DNA of 25,845 bases from NCBI GenBank assembly GCA_035303945.1, contig DATGQZ010000031.1:1-25845 (forward strand), written 5' to 3'. Under the pieces are notes generated by a model. It was not told the origin of the DNA, searched no databases, and saw only the letters and a list, made by a program, of their open reading frames with translations. The stretch's first letter is position 1, and each line of letters opens with the position of its first letter. Below, piece by piece: positions 1-7,952 of this stretch. This DNA is from DATGMS01 sp035303945 (GTDB lineage: Bacteria; Bacteroidota; Bacteroidia; Cytophagales; Cyclobacteriaceae). The translations under genes were made by a program, and so were the position numbers.

Positions 1-285
1 ACAGCCTACAGTTCTGTCAGTCTAAGCGGACATGTCATCATCTTTGCGAGACAGATCATCATGTGGATCGTGATGATGATTTCACCTACCCCGGGCAGTA
101 GTGGAACCGCCGAGTTCTTCTTTGCACAGTTTTTCGAAGAATTTCTCTCGGGTTATACCTTTGTGACGAGCATCGTGTGGCGCATGTTTTCCTATTACCC
201 TTATCTGTTGTTAGGAGCCATTTTCCTACCTCGCTGGATCAGACAGGTATTTTTCCAAAAGAAGAAAAAGAAGGATACTAATTAA
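1..285 (+). CDS. Flippase-like (LPG synthase TM / UPF0104-type) membrane protein, C-terminal fragment
   Basis: The reading frame is open from base 1 to a TAA at 283-285, so the 5' part of the gene lies outside the window and only about 94 residues are seen. The fragment contains SPTPGSSGTAEFFF, which resembles the TPGGxGxxE signature near the C-terminus of the lysylphosphatidylglycerol synthase transmembrane / flippase-like family (PF03706 type). A final hydrophobic helix (YYPYLLLGAIFLPRWI) and a lysine-rich cytoplasmic tail follow. Members are multi-pass inner-membrane proteins thought to move or modify lipids or lipid-linked sugars; the substrate cannot be read from this piece. An internal ATG at 61 is not the true start, because coding continues upstream of it. 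The last 8 bases overlap the 3' end of the convergent purU gene. Confidence 0.72.
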   Translation, partial: TAYSSVSLSGHVIIFARQIIMWIVMMISPTPGSSGTAEFFFAQFFEEFLSGYTFVTSIVWRMFSYYPYLLLGAIFLPRWIRQVFFQKKKKKDTN

Positions 286-1135
286 ATATCACCGTTCTAT
301 TTCCCATTACCATCACTTTTCGGGCAATGTGGTATTTGATGGCTTTGGACAATACCAATTTTTCCACATCCTGTCCGATCTGAACAAGACTCGCCACGGA
401 ATTATGGTGTCGCACACGAGCGATGTCCTGCTCGATAATAGGACCGGCGTCCAGCTCTTCCGTTACATAATGGCCGGTCGCACCGATTATCTTTACTCCT
501 CGCTTGTGTGCAGCATGGTAGGGCTTAGCACCAATAAACGCGGGCAAAAAAGAGTGGTGGATGTTAATAATCCGATGGGGAAAATGACCTATAAAATCTG
601 GACTGAGAATCTGCATGTACCTCGCCAAAACCACAAAATCGATCTGGTGCTCCTTGAGAAGTTCCAACTGCCTCTTTTCCTGCTCAGCTTTATTTTCAGC
701 CGTTATTGGGAAATGATGGAAAGGTATTCTAAAGCCCCTAGCTACTGGTTTCAACGTAGTGTGGTTAGAAATGATCAGGGGAATATCTACCTCAAATTCT
801 CCGGAATAGTGCCTGCTAAGGATATCGAACAGACAATGGGAAAGTTTAGAGACAAAAATGGCCATTCTGGGTCTAGGTGAATCAAAATGAAGTTTAAAAT
901 TCATACCGAAACGGTGAGCCACTTCGTTTTCGAAGATCTCAGCTATAGCCTCTCTCGCAATGGTGAAATCAGCGAGCTCCCACTTTACCCGCATAAAAAA
1001 GTACCCCATTTCTTCTTCTATATGTTGGTCAATTTCTAAAATGTTTCCTTGGTGACTAAACAAGAAGGCCGAAACTGCCGCTACTATTCCTTGCTGATCT
1101 CTGCATTGGATCAGTAAAATCGCACTGTTTGCCAT
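278..1135 (-). CDS. purU: Formyltetrahydrofolate deformylase PurU
   Basis: PurU hydrolyses 10-formyl-tetrahydrofolate to formate and tetrahydrofolate, which balances the one-carbon pool and supplies formate. The 285-residue protein has an N-terminal ACT domain (about residues 4-80, beginning AILLIQCRDQQGIVAAVSAF) and a C-terminal formyl-transferase/hydrolase domain. Its catalytic Asn, His and Asp are visible in RIINIHHSFLPAF (N191, H193) and in TEELDAGPII (D229). The length is normal for the family. The frame is open 45 bases further upstream, to 1180. I chose the ATG at 1135 because AAGGAAG lies just before it, the ACT domain starts immediately after it, and a consensus promoter at 1167-1196 would place the transcript start downstream of the longer alternative. 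The gene overlaps the convergent membrane-protein gene by 8 bp and appears to be transcribed alone. Confidence 0.93.
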   Translation of the reverse strand: MANSAILLIQCRDQQGIVAAVSAFLFSHQGNILEIDQHIEEEMGYFFMRVKWELADFTIAREAIAEIFENEVAHRFGMNFKLHFDSPRPRMAIFVSKLSHCLFDILSRHYSGEFEVDIPLIISNHTTLKPVARGFRIPFHHFPITAENKAEQEKRQLELLKEHQIDFVVLARYMQILSPDFIGHFPHRIINIHHSFLPAFIGAKPYHAAHKRGVKIIGATGHYVTEELDAGPIIEQDIARVRHHNSVASLVQIGQDVEKLVLSKAIKYHIARKVMVMGNRTVIFN

Positions 1136-1166
1136 AAATATAGCTTCCTTAATAAATAGATGTGGC

Positions 1167-1196
1167 CAAAAATAACCCAATATTGGTAAATCGCAA
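1167..1196 (-). promoter_or_regulatory. Bacteroidota-type promoter of purU
   Basis: On the minus strand TTG (1196-1194), exactly 19 bp, then TATTTTTG (1174-1167). This is an exact match to the Bacteroidota vegetative consensus TTG-N19-TAnnTTTG. It predicts a start near 1160 and a leader of about 25 nt before the purU ATG at 1135. Confidence 0.72.
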
Positions 1197-1272
1197 AATT
1201 AAAACAGTATAGTGAGGTAAACAACACTACAGAAATATAAATGATTTTTTTTGTATTTGAAAAGCATTTTTG

Positions 1273-1302
1273 TTGATATATAAATATAAATATTTATCTT
1301 TG
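1273..1302 (+). promoter_or_regulatory. Consensus Bacteroidota promoter facing the SNF2 gene's 3' end
   Basis: TTG (1273-1275), exactly 19 bp, then TATCTTTG (1295-1302), an exact match to TTG-N19-TAnnTTTG. The predicted start is near 1309. It falls inside a short inverted repeat, GCGT-tatat-ACGC (1303-1315), which could act as an operator or a 5' hairpin. The only things downstream on this strand are the stop-split reading frame and a hairpin terminator. Confidence 0.65.
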
Positions 1303-1533
1303 GCGTTATATACGCTGAGAGAGATAATCAATCGAGAGTTTGGTGCCTTACATATTGACTACAAGGGGGGATTCTCTCATGGACACCATGGAGATGAATG
1401 GGATAACGAACCGGGCTAAGTAATTACTTTTGACGATGTAGAGCTTCCGGAATCCCTAGCCTACCATGCGTGGAAAGAAACCCTAGCCAGACAACCTTCG
1501 AAACTGGAAGCGAAACTACAGCAGGCTGTCTAA
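1300..1533 (+). pseudogene. Stop-split reading frame, probable decayed small gene (or the body of a small RNA)
   Basis: One reading frame runs from about 1300 to a TAA at 1531-1533, interrupted by a single in-frame TAA at 1417-1419. The first half encodes residues such as LREIINREFGALHIDYKG followed by a His-rich stretch, SHGHHGDEWDNEPG. The second half encodes VITFDDVELPESLAYHAW and a charged, helical-looking tail ending in KLEAKLQQAV. Both halves lie in the same frame and have plausible protein-like composition, which suggests one gene broken by a nonsense change. There is no ATG in frame before the stop; a TTG at 1300-1302 overlaps the promoter's -7 box, so the original 5' end may be lost. 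I do not recognise the family. A consensus promoter lies in front and a hairpin terminator behind, so the region is probably still transcribed and might instead be a roughly 0.3 kb non-coding RNA. Confidence 0.4.
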
Positions 1534-1584
1534 GTAGCTGGATAATCATTAATGTTTTTGACAGTAGATTCCATATATTTTTTT

Positions 1585-1625
1585 GAGTAAGGCATCATTC
1601 ATGATGACCTTACTCTATTTGTTTT
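1585..1625 (+). terminator. Hairpin terminator, plus strand
   Basis: Arms GAGTAAGG (1585-1592) and CCTTACTC (1608-1615) are extended inward by CATCAT/ATGATG with one bulged A, giving a 14-bp stem. TATTTGTTTTT follows on the plus strand. On the minus strand the hairpin is followed by A residues, so it fits the plus-strand unit from 1273 better than the SNF2 gene that ends at 1625. Confidence 0.6.
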
Positions 1626-4561
1626 TACTCTAACAAGGCTGAAATATCCTCTTTGTTTAGGCTTTTCATAAAGCTTTCCTCAGATCCCACAAGTTCTCCT
1701 GCCAAAGCCATTTTCTTGGACTGTAGCATCATAATTTTCTCCTCCACCGTGTTTCGTGTGATGAACTTATAGATAATAACCTTGTTTTCCTGCCCTATGC
1801 GGTGTGCACGATCTATCGCTTGCGCCTCTACGGCTGGATTCCACCACGGATCCAGCAGAAACACATAATCGGCAGCGGTCAAATTTAAACCGACACCACC
1901 TGCTTTTAGGGATATCAAGAAAATTGGAATATGCTCATCATTTTGAAACGCTTCCACCTCCGCTTGCCGATGGGTAGTAGCTCCGTCAAGATATGCATAA
2001 CGTATCCCCTCCTTCTGCAAAAAATCTTTGACAAGGGCAAGGTGCCTAACAAACTGACTAAAGACCAACACCTTGTGACCTTCACTTACAGTTGATCGGA
2101 TCATATACATGATATCCTCTAATTTTCCAGACTCTCCTTTGTAATCGGATTCGATCAATTTTGGGTGATTGGCAATCTGACGAAGCTGTGTTAAGCCACG
2201 CAACAAAGTAAATTGTTGTTTGTTTATTCCCACGCCTTGTATTTCACTGATAATTTTTTCGCGGTAATAATGCTTGACTTCTTCATAACATTTTTCCTGT
2301 TCGGAAGTCATGGTGGAATATTTCACCTGTATTACCTTTTCGGGGAGATCCGTTGCTACCTGGGTTTTAAGCCTTCGCAGTACAAAAGGCTTGATGATGG
2401 CGTGGAGTTTTGTTGCCTTGTCTTTATCGTTTTTCTTTTCGATGGGCTGTAAAAACTGCTTACTGAACACCCCCTGACTGCCTAACAATCCCTTATTAAT
2501 AAAATTCATCTGCGACCATAGATCCAGAGTACCATTTTCTACAGGCGTACCCGTCAGCGTCAGGCGATGCTGGCAGGAAAGCATATTTACTGCTTTTGTA
2601 ATTATACTGTTAGGGTTTTTGATAGCCTGCGACTCATCCAAGATGATGTAATTAAAATGAAAGGCTTTTAATATGTCTATATCTAGTCGCGTAATGCCAT
2701 AAGACGTCAAAACCAAGTCATAGTTATGGAAAATAGCACTGTCCTTAACCCTCTGCGTACCTGTATAGACGAGAATCTTCAGATCAGGTGTAAATTTCTT
2801 GGCCTCTAGTTCCCAATTGTAAATTAAGGAAGTGGGCATGATGAGCAGAGATGTACTAAGCGGATTCAGCTCCTTCTGGAAAGCTAACAAAGCCAGCGTC
2901 TGCACCGTCTTACCCAAACCCATATCATCGGCCAAACAACCACCAAATTTGTACTCATGAAGAAATCGTAACCAGTCATAGCCCGCCTTCTGATACGGCC
3001 GAAGCGTCCCTTGAAAACCCTTAGGAAGTTCATAGGAGTTGATGTTTGAAAAATCGCGCAGTCTTTCCAGCTTATCGCTTAACTTCAGCGTCACCAAATT
3101 GTCTTTTTGAAGCTCATTTGCTAAAGCCATATGATGCTTTCTCAATACCAGTTTGTCAGAGGAAGTCTTTTCTGCCTCCATAAAGGAAAAGATCTCAGCA
3201 TAGTTGACAAACCAAGAATCAGGAATCATGGCGATTTCACCATTAGGCAGTTCGAATTCAGTCTTACCTTGGAGAAGCATCTTCCTGATCTTCGCAAAGG
3301 GAATTTGATAAGGACCAAATTCTATGATTGCATCCACATCAAACCAGTCAATGTTTTCCTTGATACCAACAGAAATAGATGCACGCCCTAAAAAATAACG
3401 CTTTCCCTGTACGTTTCCACTTTGAAGGATCACAACACCTCGTTCCTCCAGGGATTCCCTATTCATGTTGATCCAATCGAAGGCTTTTCTCTTTTCCATT
3501 GCGACTTTGGAAGAACGTACTGCCAGTCCCAAGTCTTTCAGGAAATCTCCATAAGACTTTTCCTGTTCAAGGTTTCTGATGACTTTGCGAAATACGTAGG
3601 TGTCGTCCACCTGTTCGAGCTCCACATTGGTAGGAAACTTCTGATCAGAACGGAAATGGTAATGCCCGTACCTGAACTTAAGATCAAATACAATTTTATC
3701 TTCCTCCTCTACTTCTCCATTGGCCGCAAAAAGATCTAAGGATCGGTTGCTAGGCAATATACTGAGTTGAAGGACAGGTTCTGGCTGCGATCGCTGTACT
3801 TTGATATCAAACCCTTTGGCATAAACATCAAAAGAAGCAACCAACTGAGTCACAAACTTCTCGTAGTAAGCCTTCTCGATCTTCCGAGGTACTACAATAA
3901 ACTTTTTGTTTAGAAACGGCATGAGCTTTTTGCCATCTACATCCTTTTCAAAACTATAAAGGTGATTGTCGACGACAAGCCATGCGGGCTCTTTGCATAT
4001 CAGATACCCCCCCTTATATTGCCACTCCAATCTTTCTCCATTGTACTTGACAGTAGGGAAATAGTGCGTATTTTCTTCATTCCTTCTGAAATGAAAAAGT
4101 ACGCTGGCCTTTTGGGGCATGATGTAAATTTCCCTCCAAATGGGATTTCCATCATTTCCCATTTCAAAAAGCCGTTTGCTCTTTATTTTACTCAGGATTT
4201 TAGCTCTATTATGCTCCAACCTAGCCTCTATTTGCCGGTGGATTTCCTTGTGGGCAGCCACGGTGGTCTGTTCATTGTATATTTTCTCTAGAAATTCCTT
4301 TGGCTTAAGCTGTTTGGTGTTAAATTTTTTGACAATGGCTTCCTGCTGCATATTTTCCATCAGCTTGATAAGCTCAAGATCTACAGCATCCAAGCTTCCG
4401 GAAAACTCTTGGGCATTTTTGGAGGAAATATTCTGGTAAGCTAGGGTAAACTCACCTTTTTCATCCAATTGTACAGCAAAGGATTCAAAAAGAATCCCAA
4501 GATATTCATGACTAAAAAGAGAATAAACAATTGCAAATGGCTTCTCAGGAGAAACTCTCAT
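1625..4561 (-). CDS. SNF2/RapA-family DEAD-box-like helicase (chromatin-remodeller-type ATPase)
   Basis: A 978-residue SNF2-family double-stranded DNA translocase. All core motifs are visible: Walker A in DDMGLGKTVQT (lysine K551), motif II as DESQ (residues 642-645), motif III in LTGTPVENGTLDLW, the linker LRRLKTQVATDLPEK, and the C-terminal lobe with VLVFSQF, YLDGATT, LKAGGVGLNLTAADYVF, DPWWNPAVEAQ and RAHRIGQ (about residues 917-923). About 520 residues precede the helicase core. They have no motif I can name and no cysteine-rich SWIM zinc finger. Bacterial stand-alone SNF2 proteins are generally linked to recycling of RNA polymerase or to genome maintenance; the role here is not shown by context, since no methylase, nuclease or other defence gene adjoins. 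It appears monocistronic. The ATG at 4561 is the first in the frame. No frameshift or missing motif is seen. Confidence 0.92.
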   Translation of the reverse strand: MRVSPEKPFAIVYSLFSHEYLGILFESFAVQLDEKGEFTLAYQNISSKNAQEFSGSLDAVDLELIKLMENMQQEAIVKKFNTKQLKPKEFLEKIYNEQTTVAAHKEIHRQIEARLEHNRAKILSKIKSKRLFEMGNDGNPIWREIYIMPQKASVLFHFRRNEENTHYFPTVKYNGERLEWQYKGGYLICKEPAWLVVDNHLYSFEKDVDGKKLMPFLNKKFIVVPRKIEKAYYEKFVTQLVASFDVYAKGFDIKVQRSQPEPVLQLSILPSNRSLDLFAANGEVEEEDKIVFDLKFRYGHYHFRSDQKFPTNVELEQVDDTYVFRKVIRNLEQEKSYGDFLKDLGLAVRSSKVAMEKRKAFDWINMNRESLEERGVVILQSGNVQGKRYFLGRASISVGIKENIDWFDVDAIIEFGPYQIPFAKIRKMLLQGKTEFELPNGEIAMIPDSWFVNYAEIFSFMEAEKTSSDKLVLRKHHMALANELQKDNLVTLKLSDKLERLRDFSNINSYELPKGFQGTLRPYQKAGYDWLRFLHEYKFGGCLADDMGLGKTVQTLALLAFQKELNPLSTSLLIMPTSLIYNWELEAKKFTPDLKILVYTGTQRVKDSAIFHNYDLVLTSYGITRLDIDILKAFHFNYIILDESQAIKNPNSIITKAVNMLSCQHRLTLTGTPVENGTLDLWSQMNFINKGLLGSQGVFSKQFLQPIEKKNDKDKATKLHAIIKPFVLRRLKTQVATDLPEKVIQVKYSTMTSEQEKCYEEVKHYYREKIISEIQGVGINKQQFTLLRGLTQLRQIANHPKLIESDYKGESGKLEDIMYMIRSTVSEGHKVLVFSQFVRHLALVKDFLQKEGIRYAYLDGATTHRQAEVEAFQNDEHIPIFLISLKAGGVGLNLTAADYVFLLDPWWNPAVEAQAIDRAHRIGQENKVIIYKFITRNTVEEKIMMLQSKKMALAGELVGSEESFMKSLNKEDISALLE

Positions 4562-4750
4562 AGACAGATAATTGACACAGCGCAGTCCGTCAACAGCGGG
4601 CTAATTTAAAGATTCAATAACTCGCAAAGTACGGATTTATTGGTTCAATATTAAAAGCGAAGATCAATTTAAAAAAGAAAAAACATGACAACACGCTGGA
4701 TTAAAAGCATTTAACAACGAAGAAACTTCACTGCACACAGCGGAATTAAG

Positions 4751-5974
4751 TTATAGATGATCCACCGTACGTACACGTGAAGCAATAACAGCGGGTCTAT
4801 AGGATGCAAGCAGCGTAATTACCACAACGCTGATACTCGTGTACAAAAAATCCGTCCAAACCATTTTGACTGGATAGCTATCGACGATAGACGACGTAAC
4901 TCCCAAAGACACCAAACCATAATTATCTTGGAGCCAACAAACGGCAAAGCCTAAAGCCAAACCCACCACCGCACCGGTAAAAGCAATAATAGCTCCTTGT
5001 TTGATGTAAATCGACCGAATAAGCTTCTCCGTCGCCCCCATGGCAAAAAGCACCGCAATATCCTTCTTCTTTTCGATTGCTAACATGCTCAGTGAAAAGA
5101 AAATGTTAAAAGAAGCCACTGCCAGAATAAAGGTAAGAGTAAGAAAAACGAATAACTTTTCTAGCTTAATGGTAAGCAAAAGACTTGCATGCTGCTCCTC
5201 AGTATCCCTTACCAGGAAGTCTGGTCCTAATTGGGCTTTCAATGCTTGCTTCACCTTTGCAATGTTATAACCATCAGCAACTTTAATCTCCAACGCCGTT
5301 CTCTTATTTCCGTAATTAAGCAGGTTTTCGGCAAAGCGGAGGGGTACAATGACATATTCGTCATCAAACTGTTTGTCAATGCTGAAGTAGGCGACGGGTT
5401 TAATAACATCCCTATTATACATATTCCTGGGATCAATGGATCCTGCCCTGGCGGCTTTGGGATAAAAAACCTGCAAAAAATCGAAGTCATTGCCCAATTC
5501 CACCGTCAAAAAATAACCGATCCCCCTACCTACTATCGCAGCAGGTTGACGCTCCGTGCCTAAACTCAACTCTCCCGTCAAGTAGCCTTTGGAAAACCGC
5601 CCCTGCTCCAGGAAATTATCTGACACACCCTTGATCCTCCCCACTACCTGATTATCCTTATATCGCAGCAAAGCATTGTCCTCTATTACTTCAGTCAAAA
5701 CAGCAACCCCTTCTATCTGGCGGATGCTGTTCAGCCATGCATCATCTACCGCAAATGATTTACCCTGTGCAGCTTCAACTTTGAGTTCCGCATCAAAAGA
5801 GGCGTAAAGCCCCTTTATCAAATCCTCCAGTCCGTTAAAAACAGAAAGGACAATGACCAAAGCCATAGTCCCCACAGCCACGCCTATCATCGATATGCGT
5901 GAAAGAACAGTAATAAAATTCCGCTTCTTCTTACTGCGAAAATATCTGGAAGCTATAAAATAGGAAAGATCCAA
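4751..5974 (-). CDS. LolC/LolE-type ABC transporter permease (FtsX family)
   Basis: A 407-residue inner-membrane permease with the FtsX/MacB architecture. There is a short cytoplasmic N-terminus with paired basic residues (RYFRSKKKRNFITVLSRIS), a first membrane helix at about residues 25-48, and a periplasmic domain of roughly 220 residues. Three more helices lie in the last third (LTFILAVASFNIFFSLSML, then IIAFTGAVVGLALGFAVCWL, then a helix near VVVITLLA). The motif AIEKKKDIAVLFAMGA is typical of LolC/LolE proteins, which extract lipoproteins from the inner membrane for delivery to the outer membrane. No ATPase (LolD-like) gene adjoins, so its energy subunit must be encoded elsewhere. It starts 18 bp after rbfA on the same strand and is probably co-transcribed with it. 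Whether the substrate is lipoproteins is inference from the family. Confidence 0.85.
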   Translation of the reverse strand: MDLSYFIASRYFRSKKKRNFITVLSRISMIGVAVGTMALVIVLSVFNGLEDLIKGLYASFDAELKVEAAQGKSFAVDDAWLNSIRQIEGVAVLTEVIEDNALLRYKDNQVVGRIKGVSDNFLEQGRFSKGYLTGELSLGTERQPAAIVGRGIGYFLTVELGNDFDFLQVFYPKAARAGSIDPRNMYNRDVIKPVAYFSIDKQFDDEYVIVPLRFAENLLNYGNKRTALEIKVADGYNIAKVKQALKAQLGPDFLVRDTEEQHASLLLTIKLEKLFVFLTLTFILAVASFNIFFSLSMLAIEKKKDIAVLFAMGATEKLIRSIYIKQGAIIAFTGAVVGLALGFAVCWLQDNYGLVSLGVTSSIVDSYPVKMVWTDFLYTSISVVVITLLASYRPAVIASRVRTVDHL

Positions 5975-5992
5975 TGCTATTAAGCTTAATTT

Positions 5993-6364
5993 TTATTCCT
6001 CCTCATCATCAGGGGCCTCGGGAATATCAAGATCGGATATCACTTTGTCCATATGCTGAGCATAAGCTGCGGATTCATCCATAAAAAACGCCAACTCAGG
6101 AACAACTCTTACAGTCTTGCCAATGCGACTCCCCAAGCTTTTGCGCATCGCTTTTTTATTGTCGTTTATTTTATCAAACAATTCCTGGTTGTTGGCCAGT
6201 AAAAAGCTGAGATATACCCTGGCAAGACTCAAATCCGGACTCATCATTACCCTTGTGACCGTCACCATGGCATTTCCGATCAACAGCTTGAATTCTTTCT
6301 GAAACATCTCCCCCAGCTCCTTCTGAATCAATCTGGCATACTTTTGTTGTCGCTTGCTTTCCAT
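5993..6364 (-). CDS. rbfA: 30S ribosome-binding factor A
   Basis: RbfA binds the small ribosomal subunit during 16S rRNA maturation and acts in late assembly and cold adaptation. The 123-residue protein has the normal length. It shows the family pattern: an N-terminal helix (RLIQKELGEMFQKEF), the central MVTVTRVMMSPDLSLARVYLSFL strand-and-turn region (about residues 33-55), and a C-terminal part with VRVVPELAFFMDESAAYAQ. It ends in an acidic tail, APDDEEE. It is the first gene of a two-gene run with the LolC/LolE-type permease. A TAAATTTG element 18 bp before the ATG could be a -7 box, but no TTG lies at the expected distance. Confidence 0.92.
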   Translation of the reverse strand: MESKRQQKYARLIQKELGEMFQKEFKLLIGNAMVTVTRVMMSPDLSLARVYLSFLLANNQELFDKINDNKKAMRKSLGSRIGKTVRVVPELAFFMDESAAYAQHMDKVISDLDIPEAPDDEEE

Positions 6365-6457
6365 ATCTGATAATTATTAAGACAAATTTAGTGAATTAAA
6401 TGCGTAACCTTTAATTTCGTAGCTGCAGATTGCCAAACCTTTCAATAGATATACCTC

Positions 6458-7858
6458 TTGCTAAGCTTTTTTAAATTAAATGATCCGTTCAGGCTGGTAG
6501 GAATTTTATTTCTGCTAATTATCCTAAGGATTCCGTATATGCTTCTCGATATCCCTTTATTACAGCCAGAGTTAATTTGGATGTTGATCGGTGAAAGGAT
6601 GGCTCAGGGACACGCGATGTATGTGGATATTATCGATGATACCGGATCGCTATCGGCGGCTATCTATTGGCTTATTCATCTGTTTGCGGGCAAATCCCTG
6701 ACCGCTTACCACATGCTTGCGGCGTTAATAATTTTTTTTCAAGTCAGTTATTTCAATTACCTGCTCATTCAATATAAGGCTTTTGAAGAAAACAGCTATA
6801 TCCCCGCCTTGGTCATGCTGGTATTGTTCCATCTGTCCTTTGACTTTCTCACTTTATCGCCTGCGTTGATGGGAAGTTCATTTATCTTACTTGCCTTGGG
6901 CCAGTTGTTCTCACAGACAGTAAGGCATCAAGATCAGGTAGAATCTGTCTTTTTGGTGGGCTTGTTTGGGGGCATCGGCCTTTGCTTCCACTTTCCACTG
7001 ATGGTTTTTTTACCTTTCGTTCTTGCCGCAGGGTTGATCATCAGTGGCTATAACCTTCATCAGCTTGTGCTCTGTCTTACGGGATATTTTCTTCCTGTGA
7101 GTTTGTGTGGGGTTTATTATTTTTGGATGGATGGCTTTTCCGAGTTTCTAACCGGTTTTGTCTATTCCATAAGAATCATTGATGTATACCGCCATGTATC
7201 ATATCTGGATCTGGCCTTCATAATGACCTTGGGGCTCTTCTTCACAGCATGGGGTTTTGTGTTAGGATTTGTGGTCAAGCGATTAACTGTCAATCAGCAA
7301 AAGCAGAATCAATTGATGATGTTATATATGGCATTTGCCATATTGCCATTGTTAACAGCAAATAGATTTACGCCATATCAATTGATTTTCCTATTACCTG
7401 GATTGGCATTTTACACCAGCCAAATCTTTATCTACCTCAACAAAAAACTCCTTGTCAGCATCGCCTTTTACCTTTTTCTGATCGGTATTCCAATGATAGG
7501 GTATGGCTGGCTCTCACAAAAACTGACTACTGAGGGTCTTACTGCCTATGCAGTAGCTAGGGATGACAAATATTCAATCACCGACAAAGCCACGGTGCTG
7601 GTACTCGGACAGGATTTAGGCTACTATAGAAATGCAGCATTAGCGGGGCCATATTTGAATTATCAGTTGTCCAAGCCGGTACTTGCGGAGTACAAAAACT
7701 ATCCTGCTTTGACTAAAATTTATCTTAATTTTAAACAGGCTAAGCCCGATTTTATCATTGACGAAGAAGGAACTTTTGCTACGCTCGGAGAACACCTGCC
7801 CGAAATAGCAGCCGATTATTCTTTAGTAAGAGAAGGGGTATACAAACTAAAAAAATGA
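6458..7858 (+). CDS. GT-C-like multi-pass membrane protein (probable glycosyltransferase)
   Basis: A 466-residue integral membrane protein with about ten hydrophobic segments and a soluble C-terminal tail of roughly 95 residues. The first extracytoplasmic loop contains acidic residues in QPELIWMLIGERM (E38, E46) and AMYVDIIDDTGSLSAAIY (D57, D60, D61). This is the pattern expected of polyprenyl-phosphate-sugar-dependent GT-C glycosyltransferases (ArnT/PMT-like), where loop acids act in catalysis. The tail (VLVLGQDLGYYRN to the end) ends in LPEIAADYSLVREGVYKLKK. The start is a TTG at 6458: an in-frame stop lies just upstream, the next in-frame ATG is 26 codons in, and starting there would delete the first membrane helix. 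It is transcribed divergently from rbfA. Acceptor and sugar are unknown, and a family of unknown function is also possible. Confidence 0.72.
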   Translation: MLSFFKLNDPFRLVGILFLLIILRIPYMLLDIPLLQPELIWMLIGERMAQGHAMYVDIIDDTGSLSAAIYWLIHLFAGKSLTAYHMLAALIIFFQVSYFNYLLIQYKAFEENSYIPALVMLVLFHLSFDFLTLSPALMGSSFILLALGQLFSQTVRHQDQVESVFLVGLFGGIGLCFHFPLMVFLPFVLAAGLIISGYNLHQLVLCLTGYFLPVSLCGVYYFWMDGFSEFLTGFVYSIRIIDVYRHVSYLDLAFIMTLGLFFTAWGFVLGFVVKRLTVNQQKQNQLMMLYMAFAILPLLTANRFTPYQLIFLLPGLAFYTSQIFIYLNKKLLVSIAFYLFLIGIPMIGYGWLSQKLTTEGLTAYAVARDDKYSITDKATVLVLGQDLGYYRNAALAGPYLNYQLSKPVLAEYKNYPALTKIYLNFKQAKPDFIIDEEGTFATLGEHLPEIAADYSLVREGVYKLKK

Positions 7859-7898
7859 GCCTCAGAATCTCATTCCTTGAAGTTTAGTAAAACAATAA

Positions 7899-7933
7899 GC
7901 CCTACAAAGAATGCACTTTGTAGGGCCTATTTT
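7899..7933. terminator. Bidirectional terminator between the GT-C-like gene and rpiB
   Basis: An 11-bp perfect stem, GCCCTACAAAG (7899-7909) with CTTTGTAGGGC (7916-7926), and a 6-nt loop. CTATTTTTTG follows on the plus strand and TTATTGTTTT on the minus strand, so it can end both converging units. Confidence 0.85.
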
Positions 7934-7952
7934 TTGAAGAAGTTGGTAGAAA

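Noticed and set aside
329..880. 183-codon plus-strand frame opposite purU
   Set aside because: It lies fully inside purU on the other strand, which has complete domain and catalytic motifs; the frame's composition is not protein-like.
1312..1350. CTGAGA motif suggesting a TPP (THI-box) riboswitch
   Set aside because: Only the short CTGAGA is present. The paired ACCTGATCTGG-type element and the rest of the conserved fold are missing, and no thiamine gene follows.
1625..4561. SNF2 helicase as part of a defence island
   Set aside because: No nuclease, methylase, protease or other defence gene adjoins; its neighbours are housekeeping genes.
4562..4750. GAAG-TTT-CTTC hairpin as a terminator of the LolC/LolE-type gene
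   Set aside because: The stem is only 4 bp and lacks a proper T run.
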